DNA of 20,323 nucleotides from a virus. Location of the stretch: IMG/VR virus record IMGVR_UViG_3300020200_002063, positions 1 to 20,323 of that record; one strand, written 5' to 3'. Every line of letters starts with the position of its first letter. Position 1 is the first letter of the stretch. The position numbers were made by a program, and so were the translations under genes. The notes below the pieces were generated by a model. The model was not told where the DNA came from. It searched no databases and saw only the letters and a list, made by a program, of their open reading frames with translations. Shown here in pieces: positions 1 through 6,621 of the stretch.

Positions 1-780
1 TTGCTCCGAGTGCTGCAGCGCGTATTCGGCGATGTCCATGTCGAATACTTCGGGTCGCTTGGCTCGGGCCTCTTTCGCATCCTTGAAGCCGAGTGCCTTT
101 GCCACCGCGAGGTCCAACTTGGAAAACCGCCACTTGCTCGGTGAGGCATCGCGGTTGATCACAACTCGGTTGTAGTTGGTGTCGTACGGCGCGCTCACCA
201 ACTGCGGACGGTACTTCCAGAGCTTCTTCGTCTTCGCATAGACGAGCAGGTACTCGGCGGCCGTATACACGCCCGGATTCACGACTGCGAACCCTGACGG
301 TGCCCTGGTCTCAATCGTGATGGTGGAGACGTGATTGGCGCGGTCGAAGACCTCGTCCATCACGACCTTGAAGTAGTGCATCTCGTGGTGGTCAAGGTGG
401 ACGAAGATGGCTCCGTCACGAGCCAGGAGGCGCTTCAGCAGCAGCAGGCGATCACGCATCAAGGTGAGCCAGATCGAGTGCTCGCGCCCATCTTCGTAGT
501 GCTCAAACGCCGCTCCCGTATTGAACGGCGGATCTATGTAGATCAGCTTCGCCTTTTCTGAGTACTCGGGGAGGAGGGACCGCAGTGCAAGGAGGTTGTC
601 GCCTTTCACCATGAGGTTCGGGGCGGACTCGCCGATCTCATCGCGAATGTCGATCAGCCGCGGCTCCGCAACCCGATAGTCGGTGCTCTCGACCCACTCG
701 AATGAGTCCGCAGCAGTTGTTAGGAGCCGTAGGTTCTTGTTGGGCCATGTGAGCTCAAGGCGATTTCGGCGTGGAGGCAA
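1..780 (-). CDS. Mod-type (type III-like) adenine-specific DNA methyltransferase, 3' end outside window
   Basis: Read on the minus strand, the first 260 codons of a beta-class N6-adenine methyltransferase are present; the rest lies beyond position 1. The N-terminus has the family opening RLELTWPNK (residues 7-15), then VKGDNLLALRSLLP (58-71), then LIYIDPPFNTG (79-89), which holds catalytic motif IV (DPPF, residues 83-86). After it come HSIWLTLMRDRLLLLKRLL and a FVHLDHHEMHYFKVVMDEVF segment typical of Mod subunits, then NPGVYTAAEYLLVYAK. The SAM-binding FxGxG motif should lie in the missing C-terminus. I chose TTG at 780-778 because the family usually begins just before RLELTWPNK; an in-frame ATG at 834-832 is the alternative. 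No partner restriction (Res) gene is visible. It is oriented against the rest of the window, and its third codon positions are less GC-biased than those of the late genes, which hints at separate acquisition. Confidence 0.9.
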   Translation of the reverse strand, partial: MPPRRNRLELTWPNKNLRLLTTAADSFEWVESTDYRVAEPRLIDIRDEIGESAPNLMVKGDNLLALRSLLPEYSEKAKLIYIDPPFNTGAAFEHYEDGREHSIWLTLMRDRLLLLKRLLARDGAIFVHLDHHEMHYFKVVMDEVFDRANHVSTITIETRAPSGFAVVNPGVYTAAEYLLVYAKTKKLWKYRPQLVSAPYDTNYNRVVINRDASPSKWRFSKLDLAVAKALGFKDAKEARAKRPEVFDMDIAEYALQHSEQ

Positions 781-890
781 TTTCGACCCACCGCTCCTTA
801 CTTGCCGCGTTCGCGAGTGTAGGAACCAGATCATCGAGCCTTTGCGAGGCGGGTGCGTCGCGCTCAATTTTCCGCCTGTTTGCGGGAGGT

Positions 891-1209
891 CTATTGCTCG
901 GTCGTGGCACCGAGCCGCATGCGGTACTCCTCGATCGATCTCACCTCGGCCTGGTGCTCCCGATCGTCGTCGTCCGGCCGAACGTGTTCGATGCCGAGGC
1001 GCAGGCGCGCACTCGGAGTCAGGCCGAGCTGCCGCGCATGCTCCAGGAGGTGGCCGAGTACGTCGCTGCGCACACGCGCAAGGGGGTTCGGAGCCAGACC
1101 GGGACGGTAGCCGGCCTGGACAAGCATCCCGGTCTTCTGGAGGTTGGCGTCGAACGCCTGGGCGAGGGCAGCCCGATGAAAGAGGTCAAGGAGCCGCGGC
1201 TCCAGGCGC
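891..1209 (-). pseudogene. 5'-truncated P27-family terminase small subunit (C-terminal part)
   Basis: The minus-strand frame from an in-frame stop at 1212-1210 to the stop at 893-891 encodes about 105 residues. They resemble the C-terminal half of P27-type small terminases: ALAQAFDANLQKTGMLVQAG, then NPLARVRSDVLGHLLEHARQ, then the hallmark LGLTPSARLRLG. P27 proteins are usually around 150 residues and carry an N-terminal helical part that is absent here. The only ATG in the frame (1127-1125) would make a 78-residue product and cut into the conserved part. Because similarity appears to continue upstream of that ATG to about 1205, I read this as a truncated remnant, not an intact small gene. 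It overlaps the start of the plus-strand gene at 1176. The active-looking TerS of this genome is a different type at 10017-10490. A short expressed protein from 1127 cannot be excluded. Confidence 0.6.
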
Positions 1210-1580
1210 TAGATGAGATCGTGTCGCTGGATCGGTGGATCGTCTCCCCCGAGCGCGCGGAGACCTGGGCGCGCTGCCTCACCGCCACCAAGCCCGGCCA
1301 GGGGCTCGGGCTCGCGGACCTGGGGCTGCGGCCCCGGCGGATGGCGACCTTCTACCGGGCGACGTACGACGACCCCGAGGAGGAGGGGGTGGCGGTCTCC
1401 AGCCTGGCGATCGCCCAGGCGAAGCCGCTGGAGCTGTACGGGCCGCAGGAGGACCCGTACGGGTCGCCCTTCATCGGCACCGGCCGGAGCCACGCGCTCT
1501 GGACCCGGCGGGCCGTCAGGCGCATCCAGGTCCACCTCGGGGTGGATGAGCGCCTCGCGGTGGATGAGATGGGCGGCTAG
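1176..1580 (+). CDS. Hypothetical protein, 134 aa
   Basis: I do not recognise this family. The frame from ATG 1176 to TAG 1580 has strongly GC-biased third positions from about 1220 onward, as the clear genes of this genome do, and the product is soluble with no signal peptide or membrane segment. Notable stretches are WARCLTATKPGQGLGLADLG, RRMATFYRATYDDPEEEG and PYGSPFIGTGRSHALWTRRA. The start is uncertain: ATG 1176 has only a weak GAGGG at 1164-1168, and an in-frame GTG at 1221 fits the onset of coding bias better. The 5' end overlaps the antisense terminase fragment, so this gene may itself have lost its original N-terminus at a recombination joint near 1200. It is followed after 43 bp by the winged-helix-like gene. 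Confidence 0.6.
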   Translation: MKEVKEPRLQALDEIVSLDRWIVSPERAETWARCLTATKPGQGLGLADLGLRPRRMATFYRATYDDPEEEGVAVSSLAIAQAKPLELYGPQEDPYGSPFIGTGRSHALWTRRAVRRIQVHLGVDERLAVDEMGG

Positions 1581-1587
1581 GACGAAC

Positions 1588-1616
1588 TTGCATTCCGGTC
1601 GGCTGCCTGGTACGCT
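1588..1616 (+). promoter_or_regulatory. Candidate promoter, probably leaderless
   Basis: TTGCAT (1588-1593) and TACGCT (1611-1616) are separated by 17 bp, a fair match to a housekeeping sigma promoter. The -10 element ends 7 nt before ATG 1624, so transcription would begin at or next to the start codon, and no Shine-Dalgarno sequence is present in between. The same -10 to ATG spacing recurs at 10004-10017. It would drive the 1624-to-5407 gene chain. Confidence 0.5.
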
Positions 1617-1623
1617 GCCACGC

Positions 1624-1860
1624 ATGAGCAGCAAGGGACACCGCCTAGAGACCCCGGCGACCCGCAGGCTGGACGCCCGCGTGTTCCAGGCGGTCTCCTA
1701 CGCGACGGACGAGGCGCGCGACCTGGCGCTGGAGAACCGGGACCCGATCTCGGCGGTCCGGCCGTCCGGCGTGCGCCTATCGTCGCTCCGTCGCTCGCTC
1801 GCGCGGCTGTCCCGCAAGGGGCTCGTGACGTTCCGCAACGGCGCATGGAGGAGGGTGTGA
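1624..1860 (+). CDS. Small winged-helix-like DNA-binding protein, 78 aa
   Basis: This is a short basic protein. Residues about 17-76 read as two helices followed by a recognition-helix and wing pattern: DARVFQAVSYATDEARDLAL, then RPSGVRLSSLRRSLARLSRK, then GLVTFRNGAWRRV. The order 'helix - S-x-x-R-R-x-L-x-R-L - KGLV' is typical of small winged-helix proteins in phage early regions. No domain name can be assigned with certainty. ATG 1624 lies 7 nt downstream of the TACGCT -10 element and has no Shine-Dalgarno sequence, so it is probably read from a leaderless transcript. Its stop codon overlaps the next start (TGATG). As the first gene after a promoter it could be an early regulator, but that is inference. 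Confidence 0.65.
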   Translation: MSSKGHRLETPATRRLDARVFQAVSYATDEARDLALENRDPISAVRPSGVRLSSLRRSLARLSRKGLVTFRNGAWRRV

Positions 1861-2084
1861 TGGCCGAGGCATCGTTCGGGCAGCACGTCCGCCGGGTGGA
1901 CCGGCTCTGCCTCTGCGGCGGCATCGAGCGCGAGCACGTCGTCCTGGGCAACCGCGGGCAGGGGTGCTCGCACCTCGGATTCGATGCCGAGACCGCGCCG
2001 GACGGCCGCTTCACGAGCCTCACGGCGAAGTGCCCGTGCCGGAAGTTCAAGAACACCGGGCTTACGAGGACGGTGGGGGCGTGA
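1860..2084 (+). CDS. Small Cys/His (probable zinc-binding) protein, 74 aa, copy 1 of 3
   Basis: The protein has the ligand pattern CLCGG...H (residues about 17-26), then GCSHLGF and KCPCRKF near the C-terminus. It shares the layout 'C-x-C, His, Cys, then C-x-C-x-x-F' with the products at 5496-5675 and 5999-6172. Such short proteins are common in phage accessory regions, and their roles are mostly unknown. They probably bind one zinc ion and act as adaptors or nucleic-acid-binding modules. ATG 1860 overlaps the previous stop (TGATG), and its own TGA at 2082-2084 overlaps the GTG start of the first methyltransferase, so translation looks coupled. An in-frame upstream ATG at 1845 lies inside the previous gene and is less likely. 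Confidence 0.75.
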   Translation: MAEASFGQHVRRVDRLCLCGGIEREHVVLGNRGQGCSHLGFDAETAPDGRFTSLTAKCPCRKFKNTGLTRTVGA

Positions 2085-3424
2085 CGCGAGGCGTGATGCC
2101 CCACGGCAAGGACGCCGCGTTCACCACCCCATCGGTAACGGTGTATCAAGGCGACGTGCTGGACGTGCTGCGCGACCTTCCCGACGAGAGCGTGGATTGC
2201 GTGGTGACCAGTCCTCCATATTGGGGACTCCGCGACTACGGCACTGCGAAATGGTCGGGCGGCGATCCTGAGTGCAAGCACGCGATAGGGCGAATGATGG
2301 GGAACGCGAACAAGGGCCACGTTCGGCAGGTGCTCGATGGGGACCGGGATACGTGTCGCTGCGGCGCTTCTCGCGTTGACTCACAGATCGGCCTAGAGCG
2401 CACCCCTTCGGAATACGTGGAGAAGATGGTCGCGGTGTTCCGCGAGGTGCGCCGGGTGTTGAGTGGCCGGGGAACGTTGTGGCTGAACCTGGGCGATAGT
2501 TACGCCGCGCAGGGTGGTGGAAAATCCGAAGGCCAGTATGTCGAGAAGCGGGTATCGACTTGGCAGAAGCCGCGGAGTGTTCCGGGGGGCCTCAAACCCA
2601 AAGACCTTGTGGGCATTCCGTGGCGCGTGGCGTTCGCTCTCCAGGCTGACGGCTGGTACTTGCGCTCCGACATTATCTGGGCGAAGCCGAATCCAATGCC
2701 CGAGAGCGTCACCGACCGCCCGACCAAGAGCCATGAGTACATCTACCTCCTGAGCAAGAATGAACGCTACTACTACGATGCGGATGCGATCCGGGAGGAT
2801 GCGGTAACGAATGGTCTAAATGGCGGTGCATACTCCCCTCCAGGTCAGCCTCCTCATAGCAACGCCCGAAAAAGCGTGGCCCGCGGCGACTTCAACGGCA
2901 AGACCAACGCGCTTCCTGGCCGCGAGGCGTTCCGCGCTGTTACGTCATTTCGCAACGCCCGCTCCGTCTGGACTATCGCCACGACGCCGTACCCCGAGGC
3001 CCATTTCGCAGTGTTCCCCCGAGAACTACCGGAGCGAGCGATCAAGGCCGGATGCCCGGAGCGGGTTTGCGAAACGTGCGGGAAGCCGAGCGAGAGGATC
3101 GTAGAGAGAGAGCGCGTTCCGCTGCAACGCACGTACAGAGGTGCGGTTCAGACCGTGGAGACGATGACGCCGCAGGGTGTTCGTTGGGGTGGCGACGGGG
3201 TACCGTCACGCATCGCTTCAACGACTACCGGCTGGACTGATTGTGGCCACGGCACTTGGCGTCCCGGAATCGTCCTCGACCCGTTCGCTGGCAGCGGCAC
3301 CACGCTTGCCGTGGCCCGCGACCTTGCCCGCAAGTCCATCGGCATTGAGTTGAATCCCGAGTACGTGCGGCTCATCGAGCGGCGCGTGGCGCAACTCGCG
3401 CTGGACTTGGTGGTGAAGGAGTGA
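2081..3424 (+). CDS. DNA methyltransferase, N4-C/N6-A beta class (SPPYW type), 447 aa
   Basis: A SAM-dependent DNA base methyltransferase of the N6_N4_Mtase family. Motif order is that of the beta class: catalytic motif IV first (TSPPYWGLRDYG, SPPYW at residues 44-48), SAM-binding motif I last (VLDPFAGSGTT, then SIGIELNPEYVRLIERRV). SPPY is often linked to N4-cytosine methylation, but the base cannot be settled from sequence. The central part has YIYLLSKNERYYYDADAIRE, usual in phage-borne members. Before motif I a CETCGKP segment and a later DCGHG form a likely zinc knuckle. GTG 2081 overlaps the preceding stop (GTGA); ATG 2096 is an in-frame alternative. Third positions are less GC-rich than in the late genes, suggesting acquisition from elsewhere. 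No cognate nuclease is seen, so it is probably an orphan that guards phage DNA against restriction. Confidence 0.93.
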   Translation: MTRGVMPHGKDAAFTTPSVTVYQGDVLDVLRDLPDESVDCVVTSPPYWGLRDYGTAKWSGGDPECKHAIGRMMGNANKGHVRQVLDGDRDTCRCGASRVDSQIGLERTPSEYVEKMVAVFREVRRVLSGRGTLWLNLGDSYAAQGGGKSEGQYVEKRVSTWQKPRSVPGGLKPKDLVGIPWRVAFALQADGWYLRSDIIWAKPNPMPESVTDRPTKSHEYIYLLSKNERYYYDADAIREDAVTNGLNGGAYSPPGQPPHSNARKSVARGDFNGKTNALPGREAFRAVTSFRNARSVWTIATTPYPEAHFAVFPRELPERAIKAGCPERVCETCGKPSERIVERERVPLQRTYRGAVQTVETMTPQGVRWGGDGVPSRIASTTTGWTDCGHGTWRPGIVLDPFAGSGTTLAVARDLARKSIGIELNPEYVRLIERRVAQLALDLVVKE

Positions 3425-4584
3425 GTTCGCCCGTAACCGTTCACCGTGGCGATTGCATCGAGGTCATGCGGGCGATGCCCGAGAACAGCGTCGACGCAGT
3501 CGTGACCGACCCGCCGTACGAGTTGGCCTTTATGGGCCGTTCCTGGGATCAGGCGGGCGTAGCCTTTGACCCTGCAACGTGGGCCGAAGCCCTCCGAGTC
3601 CTCAAACCTGGCGGGCATCTGCTCGCCTTTGGCGGCACCCGCACCTATCACCGAATGACCTGTGCCATCGAGGATGCGGGGTTCGAGGTGCGCGACTGCC
3701 TCGCGTGGATGTACGGCTCCGGCTTCCCCAAGTCCCTCGACGTGAGCAAGGCGATCGACAGGGCAGCGGGAGCGAAGCGGGAAGTAGTTGCTGAGCGCCC
3801 CGCAAGCAAGGCATCTGTGGCATGGAGAGAACGAGAGGGCCGTTCTGATCGTCTGACCCCCGCGCCTATTACTGCCCCTGCCACTGACGACGCCCAACGC
3901 TGGCAAGGATGGGGTACGGCGCTGAAGCCCGCATTTGAGCCAATCGTGCTCGCCCGCAAGCCACTCACCGGCACGGTTGCCCAGAACGTGCTCGCCCACG
4001 GCACCGGGGCGCTCAACGTCGACGGAAGTCGGATCGGTACGGCAGATGGTCATGGCGGCGGGGCTAAGGCGAGTGGCGGCTTCGTATCCGGGTACGAGCG
4101 GGGCGACGGATTCTCGGCCTCGGCGGTGGGCCGCTGGCCCGCCAACGTCGTATTGGACGAGGCGGCGGCGGCGATGCTCGATCAGGCGAGCGGCGAGCGT
4201 ACGAGCGGCAAGGTGAAACCGCACCACCGCAGTCACGGCAAGGCCGACGATCTGCGTTATGGCAAGTTCCGCGGCGACATTCCGCTAGTTGGATACGGTG
4301 ATACCGGCGGTGCCTCTCGATTCTTCTACACCGCGAAAGCCGACGCAGAGGACCGAGGCCCGGAGAATCATCATCCGACCGTGAAGCCTGTATCGCTCAT
4401 GGCGTGGCTGGTGAAACTCGTCACGCCCCCCGGCGGCGTGGTGCTCGACCCCTTCGCCGGATCGGGCTCCACGCTCATCGCCGCACGCCACCACGGATTC
4501 CAGGCCATCGGCATTGAGCGGGAGGCGGAGTACGTGGCAATCATCGAACGACGCTTCTGGCCCGAGACGGTCACGGTCCTGTGA
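3421..4584 (+). CDS. DNA adenine methyltransferase, beta class (DPPY type), 387 aa
   Basis: The second methyltransferase of the block. Motif IV is VVTDPPYELAFMGRSWD (DPPY at residues 30-33), followed by FDPATWAEALRVLKPGGHLL, AFGGTRTYHRM and the conserved WMYGSGFPKSLDVSKAID segment. The C-terminal part carries FFYTAKADAEDR, NHHPTVKPVSLMAWLVKL and motif I as LDPFAGSGSTLIAARHHGF, then AIGIEREAEYVAIIERRF. This arrangement is that of widespread phage and prophage m6A methyltransferases. The specificity region is expected between about residues 90 and 290. GTG 3421 overlaps the stop of the previous methyltransferase (GTGA), so the two are translationally coupled. It probably acts with its neighbours to mark phage DNA at different target sites; the targets cannot be read from sequence. 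Confidence 0.93.
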   Translation: MSSPVTVHRGDCIEVMRAMPENSVDAVVTDPPYELAFMGRSWDQAGVAFDPATWAEALRVLKPGGHLLAFGGTRTYHRMTCAIEDAGFEVRDCLAWMYGSGFPKSLDVSKAIDRAAGAKREVVAERPASKASVAWREREGRSDRLTPAPITAPATDDAQRWQGWGTALKPAFEPIVLARKPLTGTVAQNVLAHGTGALNVDGSRIGTADGHGGGAKASGGFVSGYERGDGFSASAVGRWPANVVLDEAAAAMLDQASGERTSGKVKPHHRSHGKADDLRYGKFRGDIPLVGYGDTGGASRFFYTAKADAEDRGPENHHPTVKPVSLMAWLVKLVTPPGGVVLDPFAGSGSTLIAARHHGFQAIGIEREAEYVAIIERRFWPETVTVL

Positions 4585-4706
4585 GTCACCTGAAACCTAC
4601 GAACGCGCCCGCCTCGATCCCGCACCTGACCCTTATGGAACGTGGTCCGCTCCTCGACTCGGACGGTTGGGACGACTGCACCTATGCCCTATGGAGCAAG
4701 TGGTGA
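4581..4706 (+). CDS. Possible small protein, 41 aa, linking two methyltransferase genes
   Basis: A short frame begins at GTG 4581 overlapping the previous stop (GTGA) and ends at TGA 4704-4706, which in turn overlaps the GTG start of the third methyltransferase. The product begins VSHLKPTNAP and ends LLDSDGWDDCTYALWSKW. I do not recognise it. The double GTGA overlap matches the way real genes are joined throughout this window, and a frame kept open exactly between two overlaps argues for use, at least as a translational bridge. It is too short for coding statistics. Confidence 0.4.
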   Translation: MSHLKPTNAPASIPHLTLMERGPLLDSDGWDDCTYALWSKW

Positions 4707-5407
4707 AGCCGTACTACGAGCACGGCGGCATCACGATCTATCGGGGGGATTCTCGGGAACTGCTGGTTGATTTGGCAATAGCGGGGCCGGAGGTGTGGTT
4801 GACCGACCCGCCGTATTCGTCTGGGGGATTTCAAGAGGCGGGCAGGCTTTCGGGAAGCATTGGCAAAATGGGAGAGTTGTCTAAGGATGACCGAATCCCC
4901 GCAGACACGTTATCGACTCGGGGATACATGAATCTCATGCGTGAAGTGCTGCGCCATTCTCGGTCGGTGTTGGAGATCGGCGTGTTCACCGATTGGCGGA
5001 TGTGGGTCAATACGGCTGACGCTCTTGAATATGCGGGGTTCGCCCTACGAGCGATGGTCGTGTGGTCGAAGGGAAATAACGGGATCGGTCGCCCGTGGCG
5101 CAACCAGCACGAGCTTCTTGCGTTTGGGATGAGACTGTCGGCCGAGAAAGACCGTATTGCCAAGCACGGCAACGTTATCGATTGTGGCAGGAGTGGCAAT
5201 CAGTGGCATCCAACGGAGAAGCCGCTGGAACTCGTTACCAAGATTCTCGACAACATGATTCCGGGGGTTGTGGTCGATCCGTTTATGGGGAGCGGCACGA
5301 CCCTAGTTGCGGCAAAGGCGCTCGGCCGCAAGGCAATCGGAATCGAGATCGAGGAACGCTATTGCGAGATCGCCGCGCAGCGCCTTAGTCAAGAGGTGCT
5401 TTTGTGA
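4703..5407 (+). CDS. DNA adenine methyltransferase, beta class, compact, 234 aa
   Basis: The third and smallest methyltransferase. It opens with VKPYYEHGGITIYRGDSREL, the standard N-terminus of phage m6A enzymes. Motif IV is VWLTDPPYSSGGF (DPPY at residues 35-38). A HPTEKPLELVTKIL segment (168-181) is followed by motif I VVVDPFMGSGTTLVAAKALG (188-207) and AIGIEIEERYCEIAAQRL. The VFTDWRMWVNTADALEYAGF block lies between. GTG 4703 is preferred over ATG 4691 because GGAG at 4693-4696 sits 6 nt upstream, the protein then begins at the conserved point, and the GTG overlaps the stop of the short frame before it. The gene ends in TTTTGTGA, where the next GTG overlaps. A short enzyme with little room for a target-recognition domain probably recognises a short site; that is inference. 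Confidence 0.93.
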   Translation: MKPYYEHGGITIYRGDSRELLVDLAIAGPEVWLTDPPYSSGGFQEAGRLSGSIGKMGELSKDDRIPADTLSTRGYMNLMREVLRHSRSVLEIGVFTDWRMWVNTADALEYAGFALRAMVVWSKGNNGIGRPWRNQHELLAFGMRLSAEKDRIAKHGNVIDCGRSGNQWHPTEKPLELVTKILDNMIPGVVVDPFMGSGTTLVAAKALGRKAIGIEIEERYCEIAAQRLSQEVLL

Positions 5408-5499
5408 AGCGGATCGTCTGCGTCATCCAGGCGCGCATGAACAGCCGCCGCCTCCCCGGTAAGGTGCTCTGTCGGGCGGACGAGCCAGGGCCGCAGTGA
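5404..5499 (+). pseudogene. N-terminal stump of an SpsF-like cytidylyltransferase
   Basis: The 31-residue frame begins GTG (overlapping the methyltransferase stop as GTGA) and encodes IVCVIQARMNSRRLPGKVL at residues 4-22, the nucleotide-binding signature at the N-terminus of SpsF/NeuA-like cytidylyltransferases. Those enzymes make activated sugars for spore-coat or surface glycans and are roughly 230-250 residues long. Here the match stops after KVL and the frame ends at TGA 5497-5499 within another ten residues. I therefore call it the 5' remnant of a deleted gene. Its stop overlaps the GTG of the next small gene, so the stump still works as a coupling frame. It marks the right-hand joint of the methyltransferase block. 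Confidence 0.7.
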
Positions 5500-5675
5500 A
5501 GGCCGAAGTGAGGTGCGCCGTCTGCGGCCACGGGATGCACGACCACGAGTTGTACGAGCGGCTCGACGGCGAGCGGCGCCCTGGGCGGTGCGAGGTGAAG
5601 GAGTGCCGGTGCCGGTACTTCCGCTTCCCGTCGTACGACGACCCTCCGGCGAGCCCGGCGTGGCGCACACGGTAG
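5496..5675 (+). CDS. Small Cys/His (probable zinc-binding) protein, 59 aa, copy 2 of 3
   Basis: The product has CAVCGHGMHDHE (residues 7-18) and RCEVKECRCRYF (31-42), that is C-x2-C-G-H-x2-H-D-H, a spacer, then C-x5-C-x-C-x2-F. This is the clearest member of the three-copy family (see 1860-2084 and 5999-6172). One zinc site is likely; function is unknown. GTG 5496 overlaps the stop of the SpsF stump (GTGA). The C-terminal tail PSYDDPPASPAWRTR is not conserved in the other two copies. It is returned to strongly GC-biased codon use, unlike the methyltransferases just upstream. Confidence 0.75.
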   Translation: MKAEVRCAVCGHGMHDHELYERLDGERRPGRCEVKECRCRYFRFPSYDDPPASPAWRTR

Positions 5676-5709
5676 GATGGTCACTCGGATCGCGTCGGGA
5701 GGATTGACT

Positions 5710-5976
5710 GTGGCAGAGACCGGGAACCGTGCGCGCGAGGCGCGCGAGCGATCGGCGATCAAGTTGGCGCTGGACCCCAACTACTTCCGCAGGCTCGGGC
5801 GCCGCGGCGGCAACCGCACGCTCCAGCGGAAGGGCAAGGACTACCTCCGCAAGATCAGCATGAAGGGCGGCAAGGCGAACGCCGCAGCCCACGACTCCGA
5901 CCATTTCCGCCGCCTCGGCAAGATCGGCGGCAAGAGTCTCGTGGACAAGGTCAAGGGGTCCGCGCGGAAGCGATAA
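5710..5976 (+). CDS. KGG-motif basic protein, 88 aa
   Basis: A small, very basic protein with three related units: YFRRLGRRGGNRTL, YLRKISMKGGKANA and HFRRLGKIGGKSLV. Each is a helix followed by a (K/R)-x-GG turn. The pattern recalls KGG-repeat general-stress proteins (Con-10/YciG-like), which are often found in phages and are thought to be disordered or nucleic-acid binding. The start is GTG 5710 because GGGAGGA at 5697-5703 lies 6 nt upstream; ATG 5677 would add eleven residues of no family likeness. TAGGAT at 5673-5678 could be a -10 element, but no convincing -35 is present. A role in DNA compaction or binding is plausible but unproven. Confidence 0.75.
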   Translation: MAETGNRAREARERSAIKLALDPNYFRRLGRRGGNRTLQRKGKDYLRKISMKGGKANAAAHDSDHFRRLGKIGGKSLVDKVKGSARKR

Positions 5977-5998
5977 GGGAGAGAGGTGTGAATCGACC

Positions 5999-6172
5999 GT
6001 GAACCACTGCATCTGCGTCCATTCCAGAGCGATGCACCACGACATCCCGCCCGCGTCGTGCGCGTACCCGGACTGCCGGTGCAAGCAGTTCTCGCGCCGG
6101 GAGCCGGACACCCTTGGCGAGGCGCGCGAGATCGAGGACGAGCGCAAGGCCGAGGGGGAGGCGCGGCCGTGA
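5999..6172 (+). CDS. Small Cys/His (probable zinc-binding) protein, 57 aa, copy 3 of 3
   Basis: The third member of the family: CICVHSRAMHHD (residues 4-15), then SCAYPDCRCKQF (20-31), keeping the C-x-C, double His and C-x4-C-x-C-x2-F spacing of the copy at 5496. A charged tail EAREIEDERKAEGEARP follows. The start is GTG 5999. A strong purine stretch, GGGAGAGAGG (5977-5986), lies 12 nt upstream, longer than ideal, but no better start codon exists in this frame. The TGA at 6170-6172 overlaps the GTG of the NADAR gene. The three copies differ enough in spacer and tail to be old paralogs or independent acquisitions, not a fresh duplication. Confidence 0.75.
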   Translation: MNHCICVHSRAMHHDIPPASCAYPDCRCKQFSRREPDTLGEAREIEDERKAEGEARP

Positions 6173-6621
6173 GGCTGATCAACCGCTTCGACGGCACCGA
6201 GTACGACTTCCTCTCGAACTTCCACCCGAGCCCGATCTCCCTGTACGGCCGGGTGTACCCGACGGTGGAGCACGCATACCAGGCAGCGAAGGCGATCACG
6301 CTGGAAGAGTCTGATTACGTCGGCTCCGCCGATACGCCGGGCCAGGCCAAGAGACGCGGCAACCATGTGATCGCCATGCGCACCGATTGGGACGACGTGA
6401 AGTTCGACGTCATGCGGCTGCTCATCGCATTGAAGTTCAAGCGAGGCTCGGACCTCGCGGAGCGGCTCCTCTGCACCGAGAGCGCCGTGCTCATCGAGGG
6501 CAACGATTGGGGCGACCAGGTGTGGGGCGTCGCAGATGGTAGCGGAGAGAATTGGCTGGGTCGAATCCTCATGGAGCGCCGGTCCGCGCTCCAGTCCTTG
6601 CACCTCACTGGGAAGCGGTGA
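6169..6621 (+). CDS. NADAR-family hydrolase (YbiA-like), 150 aa
   Basis: The protein matches the NADAR fold along its whole length: FLSNFHPSPISLYGRVYPTV (residues 14-33) and EHAYQAAKA (34-42), then TPGQAKRRG (56-64), MRTDWDDVKFDVM (70-82), LKFKRGSDLAERLLCTE (88-104), LIEGNDWGDQVWGV (108-121) and ENWLGRILMERR (127-138). The family cleaves N-glycosidic bonds. YbiA acts on riboflavin-pathway intermediates, and some members remove ADP-ribose from guanine bases, opposing DarT-type toxins. Length is normal and the key blocks are intact, so it is probably active. GTG 6169 overlaps the upstream stop (GTGA). No toxin is adjacent, so it may be a free-standing counter-defence or NAD-metabolism gene; see the ART-like domain in the giant protein. 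Confidence 0.92.
   Translation: MRLINRFDGTEYDFLSNFHPSPISLYGRVYPTVEHAYQAAKAITLEESDYVGSADTPGQAKRRGNHVIAMRTDWDDVKFDVMRLLIALKFKRGSDLAERLLCTESAVLIEGNDWGDQVWGVADGSGENWLGRILMERRSALQSLHLTGKR

Noticed and set aside
331-561. Plus-strand open frame of 76 codons
   Set aside because: It is antisense to the clear Mod methyltransferase, including its DPPF motif.
771-1175. Plus-strand 5' extension of the hypothetical gene at 1176
   Set aside because: It runs antisense to the P27-like fragment and the methyltransferase start, and its composition is not coding-like.
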